40,600 bases of DNA from the NCBI GenBank assembly GCA_002633005.1, contig NMRA01000077.1, positions 972,908 through 1,013,507 of the forward strand, given 5' to 3'. This document shows, one piece after another, positions 24,901-34,533 of this stretch. This DNA comes from Phoronis australis. Its lineage: Eukaryota > Phoronida > Phoronidae. A program made the position numbers and the translations under genes. The notes beneath the pieces were generated by a model. It searched no databases. It saw only the letters and a list, made by a program, of their open reading frames with translations, and was not told where the DNA came from. The first letter of the stretch is position 1. Every line of letters starts with the position of its first letter.

Positions 24901-27879
24901 AAAATAAATTTCCTTCTCACTATAAGTGCAAAGACAGACGAACAGTTGTTTGAAGGCATGTCGTACCAAACTTGACGACTGATCAAATGAAAAGCTAATA
25001 ATTAAATCATGCACTAAGTGTGTGTGGTAAGACACTGCTTCCACTCCTTATTTTGGGTGTGCAACGACGTTCGAGTCATTCTAGTCAAGGACCAATATCA
25101 CCTGAACTCTTGTGTCAGGCTCATGTATTTGAATGGGGTGTGTGCACATTTGCTAAATAAGGCACTCATATGTTGGCAATCAAATCCATGCAGGTCAGTA
25201 GGACACTCAAGCCCGGTGAATGTTCTCCCCTCCACCGGGTCAGCTTGCAACTTAGGCGTCACAGCTAGTCTCTGTGTTCGTATAACAAAAAAAACATTTA
25301 ACGCCATATCAAAGATTTATATTTTTGGTTAGACCCACTTGGCTGCAAATAGTCAATGATTTCCAATTTGAAAGAAGGCTGGTGTAGTCCCAGTGACAAC
25401 CAGTCGAATAAGTTGGAATTAGTCACAGCGACTTGATTGACTGGTAGAAACCACACACATGATTGATCTTTTAACACAACATCTCGTGGGCAAGTGAACA
25501 ACTTTAATCTCTAAGCCAGAGAGTGAAAATATGTTACCGCATTGTTACAAAAACAAACTACGGTGAACCTTGAATGCACAGAGTTTCCAGAAGCACACAT
25601 AATACTGGTCAAGGGGATGCGTTCAGTTCGTACCCTGATATACAGGGAGGTTAACATTTTTTGTTTTTCGTCATGTTGTCAGTGCCAATCAAATAAGTCT
25701 TTGTCTCGCATGTCACTTTCCCAATCAGCAAAAGCATTACCTTATGTACGTAACATATTTATGCGACATGGCAGATACGCGCTCAATGACATTGTCGGTT
25801 ATCGCAAATGTTGCACGCTGTTGAGATCGCCGCCAACATACGCCTTTCAACAAAGGAACAAATGTTGCACACTGTTGAGATTGCCAACATACGCCTTTCA
25901 ACAAAGGAACAAATGCCCCGTTAGCGTTACATTTTAGTGTTGCTGTGTGTAAGGGAAGAAATATAATCTTCCGCGAGTTGATTACCGTTGGTATTATAGA
26001 AAGGGCTCGGAGTGCCAGTCTTCACTGGTGGTACTTTCTAGAGGGGAAAAAATGAAAATGGTGAATAATTTTTGGTGGTCGTAGAGTTTGAGTGGACGAA
26101 ATCTAAAGAGATTACCGTATATAGAGATGAATTAGCATGCCAATGATACTCTTCTTACCTCAAAATACAGCTTCTGCCTTTGGTAATTCGCCCAATTATG
26201 TTTGAGACCCAGGAGATTTAATGAGACGCATAATATGGAACATTGTTCAAACGTTTTAAATTGTAACACATGCGCACACCCAGCCTGAAATATAGGGGGG
26301 CTCAAATTTTTGAGAATGTGGATCTTTTACTGAAAAACAGCAACGGGGACTAACAAAAAAATGGGGACTACAAACTTAAGGGTAATGCATTCAGAGCTAT
26401 GAATTGTGCATTTGTGCCGAATTCCTGCCTTTTTAGTGGGGTTTTGTCTAGTTTTCTTTAATGTTTTATTTCTCTTGAGGCCTACTTTTTTGTCCACTTC
26501 GCCAAATGGGAGGCTCGTTCGAGCCCCCTCCTGGGTGCTCACATCGAACAGTCACATTTCTTGTCCGATTTTCAAAATTCAAAAACCTAATCACATGTAG
26601 TTTTCACAAACTATTCAAATGTGCTATTTGGAAACTTCCAAACAGAAAATTTGAAAATGCTATTGTCACCCACAGTGTGTTAATGATGGGTCTGATTATC
26701 AAGAGGATAACATGAGCAGCTGAAGGCAATGTCTTTAACTTCAGTAGCGTGGCGTTTTCATCAATGCGGCAGATTTTGAGGTGTGCAAACTGGTTGAACT
26801 GACCAATCTTGACTGGTGAGGCTGTCGACTTAGGATTCTTTTCATGGGCTCGAAGTTATTGATTAAAGCCTAACTTCAACGGAATTATGTTGTTTTAGAT
26901 GTATTGGGCTAACCAGATAGTCCTGGCAAAGCCTTAGTAGGATAAATGCGAGTTCAATCACGCAAATGAAAGCCCGTCAAATGATAGGTGAAGCTGCCAT
27001 GTTGCATCACCGCGAGATCCCAGCACAAACCACCAAAGGTCGATAACAGTTGTATTGAACAGGAGTCTGAATAGAATGCCATTGGGTGTGGGTGTTATTT
27101 GCAGCTGTTAGAATTAAAAGGTGATTTTCGCAGTGATGTAGACAAAAGCTAGCCAATAAGCCCAACAGTTCGTTTTATTTGGCAATTTATGGCCTTGGTG
27201 GTCTCAGAGTGATGCTCTTAACATACTGGAGGAACCAAATTTACAAGACAGTGGTACTGTTCGAGATAGGCTTTAATGAACTCCATTTGGTCTAAAGTAT
27301 AAGGCTGTCCTCATAACCACATTCTGCCTTCATACCTCTTGATCAGCATATGTTGGTCCTTGAAATAATTTAATTTCTACTTTTCATTGATGGATGCACA
27401 CTGTTTGCTACCAAAATAATGGTTTCATTTTAAAATGTTTCTTCAAATTGCAAATAAAGTGTTTCAAGTAGGGCACACTTTTTTAAATCATGATATTCCT
27501 AAAAATGACTACCGGATATGTTATGGTGGTATGTCTTGGCATAATTATACTGTAGCTTTGTGGGTAGCGAACTCGATTTGAAAAGATGAAAACTTAACGA
27601 AATTAAAATTTCTCAAGTTTTCATTCTAGACAAAAAAATCATACAACTGCAAATATCCAAGCACCGTTTTTGTAAGTAATATGGCTCTCTGTGACCACTT
27701 AGGATTTGGAAAATGTTCGAGTTCATGGATTGGCACTTAAGACCCTTAAAAAGATACATAGTGAATTTGATTCAAAATAATCCTCAAAAATCATTATTTT
27801 GTCTTTACAGGTAGAAAAAGCATGGAATCTTTTGAATCAACGGATTTCCAACAACACAGATACCACTAGCAAGATGTAA
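12307..27879 (+). CDS. COASY: Bifunctional coenzyme A synthase, eight coding exons, complete
   Basis: Catalyses the last two steps of CoA synthesis: 4'-phosphopantetheine + ATP to dephospho-CoA, then 3'-phosphorylation to CoA. Exons: 12307-12901, 13959-14173, 15147-15278, 18886-19024, 20313-20443, 21134-21316, 22031-22177, 27811-27879; all GT-AG, phases consistent, 536 codons (human form about 564). The start is ATG 12307; the N-terminus [14 protein letters not shown] matches the hydrophobic N-terminus of vertebrate COASY, linked to mitochondrial targeting. PPAT domain: [12 protein letters not shown] at residues 162-173, with the nucleotidyltransferase HxGH motif (H169, H172), and [10 protein letters not shown] at 251-260. 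Kinase domain: Walker A GGIASGKT at 334-341, IDAD at 355-358, [11 protein letters not shown] at 439-449. No active-site motif is missing, so the gene looks functional. Its introns are loaded with repeats. Confidence 0.97.
13251..13932. mobile_element. ~680 bp MITE in COASY intron 1 with ~60 bp terminal inverted repeats
   Basis: The left end, AAAGGCGAAGGCAACC, and about 50 following bases are the reverse complement of 13868-13932 with a few mismatches. The ends are flanked by TA on both sides, compatible with a TA-target transposon such as Tc1/mariner. The interior has no transposase. The right end lies only about 25 bases before the acceptor of COASY exon 2. Confidence 0.8.
13959..14173 (+). 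CDS. COASY: COASY coding exon 2
   Basis: Encodes residues 199-270, the remainder of the PPAT core: [20 protein letters not shown] and [10 protein letters not shown], all conserved in animal COASY. Acceptor ATATTTTCAG, donor AAG|GTAGGA. Confidence 0.95.
14174..15146 (+). other. COASY intron 2
   Basis: 973 bases with no repeat element, exon or RNA gene recognised. Confidence 0.8.
15147..15278 (+). CDS. COASY: COASY coding exon 3
   Basis: Forty-four codons, phase 0 both ends, residues 271-314. Encodes the helix linking the two catalytic domains ([12 protein letters not shown], then [13 protein letters not shown]), matching the human inter-domain region. Acceptor ACATTTCCAG, donor GAG|GTATTT. 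Confidence 0.93.
15504..15899. repeat. 33 bp minisatellite, 12 copies, in COASY intron 3
   Basis: Unit TAGGTGCTGTATCTAACCTT + CTATACCACCAGA. The tract is 396 bases, exactly twelve units. Units differ at one position after TAGGT (GCTG, GCTA, ACTG, GATG), and the last two show more decay. Confidence 0.95.
16174..16199. repeat. (ATACAT)n microsatellite
   Basis: About four 6-base units. Confidence 0.9.
16430..17212 (+). pseudogene. Decayed 3' end of a LINE with RNase H domain, in COASY intron 3
   Basis: Plus-strand remnant of the C-terminus of a non-LTR retrotransposon ORF2. In order: RNase H start with catalytic Asp ([16 protein letters not shown], about 16570-16617); ATDSQSML at 16738-16761; [15 protein letters not shown] with the late His/Asp pair at about 16843-16887; then [15 protein letters not shown] and a Cys/His stretch [12 protein letters not shown] ending at TGA 17183-17185. 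The frame is broken: a shift and a short deletion near 16680, a TGA at 16699-16701, a stop at 16963-16965 and another shift before 17012. The tail is (ACAATG)n, typical of a LINE 3' terminus. RNase H places it in the I group in the broad sense (I, Ingi/Vingi, R1, LOA, Tad); the clade was not determined. Dead 5'-truncated copy. Confidence 0.85.
17186..17212. repeat. (ACAATG)n tail of the LINE fragment
   Basis: About four units directly after the ORF stop; short tandem tails like this mark the 3' ends of several LINE clades. Confidence 0.85.
17300..18810 (-). repeat. CCACTAGGGGG-bearing repeat family, copy 2, in COASY intron 3
   Basis: Minus-oriented and diverged copy. Recognisable phrases include CTAGTGGCAATTTTGTTTTTTG near 17631, CCACCTAGTGACTG near 18268, and the recurring TTTTCATGAAATTT-type phrase. 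The inverted head (GGTGGATGCATATCAACACCG) lies at about 18770-18795, roughly 90 bases before COASY exon 4. Confidence 0.65.
18886..19024 (+). CDS. COASY: COASY coding exon 4
   Basis: Residues 315-360 plus one base; the start of the dephospho-CoA kinase domain. [15 protein letters not shown] is the P-loop (Walker A), followed by [14 protein letters not shown]. Human COASY reads GLTGISGSGKSS here, so this copy has a more bacterial-like GGIASGKT. Acceptor GTGTTACAG, donor TTGG|GTAATA. Confidence 0.95.
19190..20060 (-). repeat. CCACTAGGGGG-bearing repeat family, copy 3, in COASY intron 4
   Basis: Minus-oriented monomers with motifs near 19307, 19455, 19615 and 20010, giving about 150 base spacing for the first three. 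The motif at 19307-19320 is a perfect reverse CCACTAGGGGGCAC. Unrelated sequence at about 19760-19915 interrupts the array and may be an insertion. One monomer then continues to 20060. Confidence 0.85.
20313..20443 (+). CDS. COASY: COASY coding exon 5
   Basis: Completes residue 361 and runs to 404, inside the kinase domain: [20 protein letters not shown], then [11 protein letters not shown], matching the CoA-substrate-binding portion of CoaE-type kinases. Acceptor ATTTACAG, donor AAG|GTGCTA. Confidence 0.94.
20919..20974. repeat. Short tandem repeat, ~20 bp x 3
   Basis: Three copies of TTCAGACCAAGCTCCCTTC-like sequence in COASY intron 5. Confidence 0.7.
21134..21316 (+). CDS. COASY: COASY coding exon 6
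   Basis: Sixty-one codons, residues 405-465. [10 protein letters not shown] and [21 protein letters not shown] are the most conserved part of the kinase domain after the P-loop. Acceptor TCCATTTAG, donor GAG|GTGACT. Confidence 0.96.
21822..21974. mobile_element. Short MITE-like inverted repeat in COASY intron 6
   Basis: Left end AGTGGCGGATTTAAGAG and right end AAATCCTGGATCCGCTCC are imperfect inverted repeats. G- and C-runs inside the ends pair as well (GGGGCC with GCCCCCC). The AGTGGCGGAT terminus is a widespread MITE end in animal genomes. Confidence 0.6.
22031..22177 (+). CDS. COASY: COASY coding exon 7
   Basis: Forty-nine codons, residues 466-514: [35 protein letters not shown] and [10 protein letters not shown]. 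This is the C-terminal helical part of the kinase (lid region and QSHVVLSTLWE-like segment in human). Acceptor CTTATTTTAG, donor CAG|GTAGGT. Confidence 0.95.
22247..22247. other. Single undetermined base
   Basis: An N in COASY intron 7; it affects no exon. Confidence 0.99.
22950..23010 (+). repeat. Isolated head of the CCACTAGGGGG-bearing repeat family
   Basis: AGCAACGTGGAGGGTTGAAA followed by TGCGCCCACCAATGCACC matches the head at 32600-32640 and the inverted head at 24660-24715, but the body does not follow. A solo terminus or truncated copy. Confidence 0.7.
23174..23525 (+). repeat. Dispersed ~370 bp repeat, copy B, in COASY intron 7
   Basis: Partner of 394-768, same orientation. It has AATGACGTAATTGG where copy A has two TGACGTCA-type sites. 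Confidence 0.8.
23570..24715 (-). repeat. CCACTAGGGGG-bearing repeat family, copy 4, in COASY intron 7
   Basis: The clearest minus-oriented array. Motifs at 23790, about 23950, 24098, about 24243, about 24358, about 24500 and about 24610 recur in the order A-B-C-A-B-C, so the period is about 150 bases per monomer and about 400-450 per trimer. Perfect CTCF-core matches occur at 23790-23803 and 24098-24111. The inverted head (TGCATTGGTGGGTGCATTTC, then AACGCTCTGCGTTGCTCTTG) is at 24674-24714. Confidence 0.9.
24716..27810 (+). other. Remainder of COASY intron 7
   Basis: 3.1 kb with no exon recognised. The only structure is the tandem duplication at 25806-25910. Open frames of 60-130 codons in this stretch show no domain. 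Confidence 0.6.
25806..25910. repeat. Tandem duplication, ~54 and 51 bp copies
   Basis: Two head-to-tail copies beginning AAATGTTGCAC and ending CAACAAAGGAAC, differing by a 3-base indel (CGC) and two substitutions. Recent duplication. Confidence 0.9.
27811..27879 (+). CDS. COASY: COASY coding exon 8 with stop
   Basis: Twenty-two codons ([12 protein letters not shown], then a variable tail) and TAA at 27877-27879. The start matches the human C-terminal segment VEKAWALLQKRI. Acceptor TTGTCTTTACAG. Confidence 0.93.
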   Translation, partial: VEKAWNLLNQRISNNTDTTSKM

Positions 27880-28317
27880 TTTTTCATGTGCGGTCTGAGT
27901 TCGAAGTTGAACAAAATCATGTGCTCAAGATCTTCCAGGACAAGAAAATACATGACCATCAACTGTCAATTGGAGTATGGGGACTGATATCAGCTGACAA
28001 ATGCCCAAGTATTTTAGTACAACGATTACAACTAAGTATCTTATCTATGCAAACGCAGTAGCCACTGATGAAAGCTTGCTTTTCTAGTGACATTAACAAA
28101 TGGGAATTGGGAAGACCTTAATTAATTTTGTGTGGTCATGCGTCGCAGGTGAACTGTCCACTTTGAGCCGTCTCGGTCCGCGCCGTTGTGGCAAACATAT
28201 GCTCATATTTGAATGATGCACTAGCGCCCCTACGGGCATAATAACTGATGGAAGGACGAGCTGCTTATTGATAACAACATTCAAGATTTCCATTTCTGGA
28301 TACAAACATTTGTGGTG

Positions 28318-28385
28318 AATAAACCAGATTACTTGCGAACACCGGAAAATGTGGAAAGTGGAATGAAATTATATGTGCTAATAAA
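28318..28385 (+). promoter_or_regulatory. Candidate COASY polyadenylation signals
   Basis: AATAAA at 28318-28323 and again at 28380-28385 are the first canonical signals after the COASY stop. They would give a 3' UTR of about 460-530 bases. Confidence 0.5.
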
Positions 28386-28409
28386 AATCTTCTGAGATGT
28401 AAAAGTATA

Positions 28410-31400
28410 ATTTATTTTGATATTGTGGCACACCGCAGTGTAGTTTGTTAAGTTATTCCACTAAGCACAAGTTTCAATTATGAGAAAAACTGAAGCACTG
28501 TCGTAAAAGTAATGATGATTTCATTATAACAAGCATGGAATCCACCAATACCACTGTTTATTACAAACACAAGCATCTCGCGTCTTTGACTGATGATTCT
28601 TCGTCCAGGATTTCAAAATGCCATCCACATTGAACTTAAATCTGCACTAAACAGGTGTTCAACAAACCACAAAAGGTTTTTCTCTGTTAACATGCAAGTC
28701 TCTCAAAATGACGTCGCTGATAAATTCCCCAGCCACAGATGGTCATAACACCTTAAGAGTGATGTACGGCTCACAGCAACCAAAAATGCCCAGAGGGGTG
28801 ATCAACCCAGTGTCACGGATTTGAATCGTACTATGCAAATTAGTAGGGATGATAAACAAAACAGTAAAGTCCAATCTCATTTTACCTTGTTTAAGGGGGA
28901 GAAATCAGGCAGCCTCTATTTTGGGGGTATACCATGCAATGGACTCACCGAAAATGCATAATAAAAAATACAGGTGCACAAGATCATTATTTGTTTGTAA
29001 TTTTTAAATAAAGGAAGTCTTCGGCTTCACAAAGATGTTAAACAATGCTCGTTAACTCTGCCACTAAGTTCAAAATTTCAGGCATAAATTATAGAGGGGT
29101 CAGAGGTTAACAACGCATTGCAATTTCACCACACTTAGAGCCCACATATCTCAGCTGGCACAACACTGATCAACGGCACACTTTTACGCAAGATGTTTCT
29201 ATCTCAGTGATGTTGATTGATACAATAAAATCTTCTGGCACTGAGCAATTTCCTATAGGAATCGCAAGATTGTGACAACCACCTGAGTGGAAATTACCTT
29301 CAATACTAATACCTGTTTGGAACACTACAGCACCAGTAGAGTGCATAGTTTTGATTCAAAAGTTGTTTTATTAATATTTATAGTTTAGTGTCATTGAGTC
29401 AGGCGCATTTGTTTAAAGTATTTTTTCAATTTTCATTAAAATTCTGCTTTTTTCGTGAACCCAGTGTCCAACAACATGTGTCACTTTAGTGGTGGCAAAA
29501 TGGTTGATGATCCTGACTTGCAGTGTTAACTGTTATAATGAAGTGTGATGAAGTGTGTGGGTCCTCAAAGGAATATCCTCTGCACGTGTGAAATCTTGTT
29601 CACCGGACTTGTGTGACTGTGTCCAAGGCAAGGGCAAGACACCGGCCTCATCTTGGAATTCTACGGAAACCAAGTAAACTGTGCAAACGCCCATTTCATT
29701 CGCAGTAGCTCGCGTGCCAAACCTGAAGTGGGGATGCTGGTTGAAATGTTTAAAGTCAACTTACTTCCACTGGAATTCAACAATGTCAATGCATGTGTTC
29801 TTTCCTGTCGGATCTGATAAATACTGTTATTACTTTATTTGAAATTAAAGTCATAACATGATGGTAGCATTTTGGCGGTAATAATCAGTTTTATGGATAC
29901 CTGATTTGAGAACCACTAGAGACAACAATTGTTTTTCTAATACAGTACCCTGCAGTGCAAGTTAGGTTCTCCTATCAGGAAATTCACAAACTGAGTGACC
30001 ATGCGTGTATCATAAAAATGTAACAACAATACTGTCTCGTTTTTGAACAGTATAGACAGCTTTTCGTTGTGCCCACTGGTGAAATTCAGTAGTGTTATGC
30101 GTATATCACTGTAAACAACTGATGAACAGTCTTGAGTTCCAAAGTCAAATGATATACCTGTCCTGTTGCCGTTGTTGGAGTCTAGGCTTGCCTAGAGCTA
30201 TTCAGTCCACTTACTAGTAGTGTCTTGTGTTAGTTATAAGTTTAGTCTGAGATTATGTGCATCTAGTGGCCACGTGTTGCAAGTGGAAAATACAATATCT
30301 CATTGACTTTCACTTTTCAATGACCATTATTGTTGTTATGAGTCTTCTTTTTAGTTCATTACAAGAAGAATTTTCCCTATGAGATGAATGCTGTAGTCAT
30401 GTCATTCTAAATTCCAGTTTTAACTGACAACCTGCATGCCACAATTTCTTTTCACTTCGGCTGTCAGTGAATTATGTAATTCTTGAAATCATAGTATGTC
30501 GTTCTGAGTCCCACTATGTCGACATTTAGGATCTGGATTATATCCTCTTGATGGCCAAAGGAATCCGGTCAAACTGGCAAAAATAAATCAAGTACCCAGT
30601 GTTTTTTCTGGTTGTACTTAGTCATTTTACATATTGCATGCCATAGGTCAAATGAATTATCTCAGCTAGAATCATTGGATCACTCAGAGGCAGTCACACC
30701 TGTGTAGTGGCTGAGCTCTGCGAAGTTCCACAAAAGGTGTATAATTCGAGAGTGCTACAAACTACCTGTCATTTTCAGAAAGCAGAACAACAAAGCAGAC
30801 CCCGCAAGAACTGCACAGGCGATGAAGACGGATAAGTAGTTCAGGGAGGAAGGTTGGCTGACACCACAGCAGGATAAAGATTTCTTTTCAAGCTTGGCTG
30901 CCTTGAATTGTGCTGAAAAATGGTCAAATTTGGGAGATAATGAAGTTGACAGTCAGTGATGTCTAGGAATACTCTGGATTTCATCTTCGCCCGAACATTG
31001 TACAATCCGTTGGGTTGCCTGAGTGATTTAACCAGTTGATATTGATGTGATATTGTAGAAAGAGGTAAATGCAAAATGCAATATTGTATCACATGTTGTG
31101 ATCTTGTCAGTAAAAATTAGGATATTTAGTAGGGGGTTCTGGTTGAAACTTTGTTGTCCAATTTATTCAAAGATGCTGGTATTTCAGTTTTCATCTTTCA
31201 AATTCATATTACACTCAACCTCACTTAACTAACTTATCTGAGTGGTGACTTATGTACAAGCTTAAGGAAAGGTGGTGACTTAGGCAGACTGCTGAGTTTC
31301 AGGTAGCATATGTGATGACAAGTTTAGGGAGAGGCCCTGTATTTTGAAAGGTTAACTTTGGGAATGTCATACGTGAATCAGTTTACTGGCATTTAGATCA

Positions 31401-32600
31401 AAGAACACATTTAGACATCTCGTTTTTCCATGCTACTTTGTATAAATTAACTGGGCGATGAGTGTTAAACCAGATTCTAGTAGCATTAAATATCACTTTT
31501 TACTTTAAAGTGGTCCGCTATTGTATATACCTACTAAGGAGTTACAGTATGGGACGAGGAGATACATGTAAGCGAGATCACATGTATTTTGAACAGTTAA
31601 CATAAGAGTGTCATATTTGAGCCAGTCCATTAGCACTTAGATCAGTTACCTTATTTAGATATCTCTGTTGTGATTTTGCCTAAGGAAAGTTGAGAGTCTT
31701 GCTATTAAAGAACCCCAAAGACGACTTAGGAATTAGAACCCAGTGTGCATGAAGCTATATTTTGAACTGGAGACTGTTTCAAAGTTTATATGCTGTATAT
31801 TGTTTGTCTGCTGACAAGTCATGGAAAAACATGAGCTACAATACAATGCAATACTTGTCGTGTACTTATGGACTTTATACTGAAAGCAGCCTTTATCATC
31901 CTCACTTCTTTCATGTGACCTCTGTAGTGGATGAAAATCTGATCATGCTTCCAACAGGAGGCATTTATATAGTCAAGTAACAACTGATCACCTGAAACTG
32001 GATACCTTTGCCCTCTGGAGGACTGGGAAGTAATTTGAATTCACTTCTTTAAACTTCTCACAACTAGTCACACACACTTATTCAACTATGTTCCTCTGCG
32101 CCTCCCACTAAGCCTGGTCCATTCGCAAACATGCTCTTAATCGTCAAGATTGTTACGGGGTTGTATTGTTTTATAGCTCGCCTTATCAAGAAAAATTTAA
32201 TAAACAAAATACTGTCCGCATAGACTACATACAGCATAGAAAAAGATTTCTCAACTTGTATCGGAGTTCACTAAATAAAATTAAGAACAAACTTCCAATG
32301 TTCTGTACCATTCCCTATGTTATTGACTAAGACAGTTGTTATATTAAACAAAATGTTTTTAAACATTAAAATATGTTATTCTGTAACGTAGATTATTCCT
32401 AGAACACTTATTTGAAGCTGGTACACAACTTCCTTCAAACTGTTGTCTGCTCAGATGATACATTATTTCTGGGCTTGGGAAGAAATGAGAGTTCATTACT
32501 GCCCGAGGCTTGGCTCAGCATTTCATGGTGGGTCATTGTATGGCTTGAGCAAGCTCTTGAGCATAAAAAATTGTCACTTCTTCCCAAGCTCAGAACAAGA
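28410..32600. other. Intergenic stretch between the convergent genes
   Basis: No gene is supported. One imperfect direct repeat lies at about 31340-31665. A plus-strand acceptor-like site at about 30779 precedes 18 codons and a stop (KAEQQSRPRKN...), but no partner exon is visible. Confidence 0.45.
31340..31665 (+). repeat. Imperfect direct repeat, two ~85 bp copies
   Basis: Copies at about 31340-31425 and 31583-31665 share GTATTTTGAA, AGTTAAC-type, TGTCATA, CATTTAGATCA-type and TTTAGACATCTC-type blocks. Origin unknown. Confidence 0.6.
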
Positions 32601-34105
32601 GCAAGGCGGAACGTTGAAATGCGCCCACGAATGCATCACAAACGATGTGCTTCTACGGGTGTATATTTGTATCATAAAAGTAGCCACGAGATGGTACAAA
32701 ATACGTCTAATCCATCTGAAAATGGGAAAATGTTGTTGTTTATTTAAAAAAGGCGATTAACCAAATTTCATAAAAATCTATCGAGCAACTTCAGAGAAAC
32801 GAAGGAAAACAAAAATAATGAAATTGCCCCTAGGGGGCACAGCGTTCGCTAGATTTGTCTAAAAGTCATCCTCATCCGCTGTCAACTTCATATAAATACA
32901 CTTGATAAATTTAATAAAGATCCTGCAGTAGGTTGAGGAGATACAGCTATGAGTGCAAAAAAAACTGACACTAGGAGGTGGCACAACTGTCTAAGTAGTC
33001 ACAAAATCATCATCAACCGTCACACTAAGAACACATATGCCAATTTTCAAAATCATCCTTAGAGTGGTTGGGTTGATAGAGGGGCGGACGCCAAAAACAG
33101 ACTAGAAAACAGTACAAATGGCCACTAGATGGCGCAAAATATGTCGAATCTATCTGAAAACAGGAACATTTCATCGATTTTTAATAGAAAGGAATCTACT
33201 AGATTTCATAAATATATTCGCAAAGGAACTTCAGAGAGACAGGAAAATGTGATAACATGAAATTCCCACTAGGTTGCACAGCCTTTGTTGGATCCATCTG
33301 AATATTCGTCATTCTCCGTTGTCAACATCATACGAATAAAATTGCTAAATACCTCAAATCTATCCGAAAACGGGAGAATAGCTTTACATAGATGCCTATA
33401 TATTCCAAATTTTATGAAAATCCGTAGAAGACCTTTGAAGATACACAGAGAAACCTAAAACAAAATAAATTTGCCACTAGGGGGCACACCGGTAGTCAGA
33501 TCTGTCCAAAAGTTGTCCTCGTCCGTTGTCAACTTCATATAAATACACTTGCTAAATTTACTAAAGATCCTGCATAGTGTTACGGAAACACAGCCATGGG
33601 CACAAAAAAACTGCCACCAGGTGGCACCACAGTATTCGAAGTCGTCGGAAAATTATCTTCATCCGTCCTCTTCACAGTAAGAACATACATGCCAATTTTT
33701 ACAGTCATTCTTAGAGTGGTTTGGTTGACAGAGTTGCAGACACCAAAAAACAAGACTCGAAAACAGTAAAAATGGCCACTAGGTGGCGCAAAATACCTCA
33801 CATCTGTCTGAAAATGAGACGATAGCATCACCTAATAAATGGCTATATGCCAACTTGTATGAAAATTCTGAATGAAGACCTTTGAAGATACAGAGGTAAC
33901 TGTAAAAAACTAAAATTGCCACTAGCGGGCACATCGTTAGTTGGATCAGTCCTAAATATCGCTCATGCCATCCCACTTCTGAAAAGAACACAATTAAAAT
34001 TTCATGAACGTACATCAATAGCACTTTGGAGCAGCGGATGCCAGACGGACAGACAAGGATGACAACATAATGCGTCCACATATCAAAATGTGGGCGCATA
34101 AAAAC
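32600..34105 (+). repeat. CCACTAGGGGG-bearing repeat family, copy 5, the most complete
   Basis: About 1.5 kb. The head is GAACGTTGAAATGCGCCCAC near 32610; the tail is CACATATCAAAATGTGGGCG + CATAAAAA near 34078-34105. The two ends share ATGCGCCCAC in inverted orientation, so they may be short terminal inverted repeats. Between them lie monomers of about 150 bases with motifs near 32823, 32966, 33122, 33267, 33474, 33614, 33776 and 33920. Each also has a phrase like AAATTTTATGAAAATCC and one like TTGAAGATACAGAGG. Perfect CTCF-core matches: 33122, 33474, 33614, 33776. No coding capacity. Possibly a non-autonomous transposon with internal tandem repeats; class unknown. Confidence 0.9.
33122..33789 (+). 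promoter_or_regulatory. Cluster of four CTCF-core-like motifs
   Basis: CCACTAGATGGCGC (33122-33135), CCACTAGGGGGCAC (33474-33487), CCACCAGGTGGCAC (33614-33627) and CCACTAGGTGGCGC (33776-33789) each fit CCASYAGRKGGCRS without mismatch and face the same way. Binding by CTCF is inference from the published consensus; the matches are seen directly. Confidence 0.5.
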
Positions 34106-34282
34106 TTGGAAAAGAACAAAGATAACACAATGTTAAGTGGTTTATAAGTAAAATTAGTCTCTTGGCGAATGATAATGTTTGTGATGGTGTTAAAGCCTGT
34201 GACGACTCGAGGGAAACAAATAAAATCTAACGTATATGTTTATTAATTAAGAAATACACTACACAGAATACAGGATTCCTCA

Positions 34283-34533
34283 GGGGCCTGTTCCAAGGAA
34301 CTGACTTCAGTTTATTTTTGACTTAAGTTTAAGATTTCTCTTTACTTCCAAACTTTGAAACTTCCACATTCGATAAGTTAGTCAAAACTATGACAAAACT
34401 TATGTCAAACACTTAAGTCAAACATAAGATCTCTTTCTTGAATTGGTTTTGAGACAAATTTAACATTTACTTTTAAATTTACTAAAATTCAAGATTTGTC
34501 TTGGCTGAGTCAGTTTTGTTGGAACGCGACCCT
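34283..34533. mobile_element. ~250 bp MITE with imperfect terminal inverted repeats
   Basis: Left end GGGGCCTGTTCCAAGGAACT, with TGACT following; the right end reads, inverted, CCAGGGTCGCGTTCCAACAA, with AACTGACT following. The interior is itself partly palindromic around TTTGACTTAAG / CTTAAGTCAAA. No coding content. Confidence 0.7.

Noticed and set aside
30779-30837. Acceptor-like CATTTTCAG followed by 18 codons and a stop on the plus strand
   Set aside because: No partner exon, and COASY already has a well-matching last exon at 27811.
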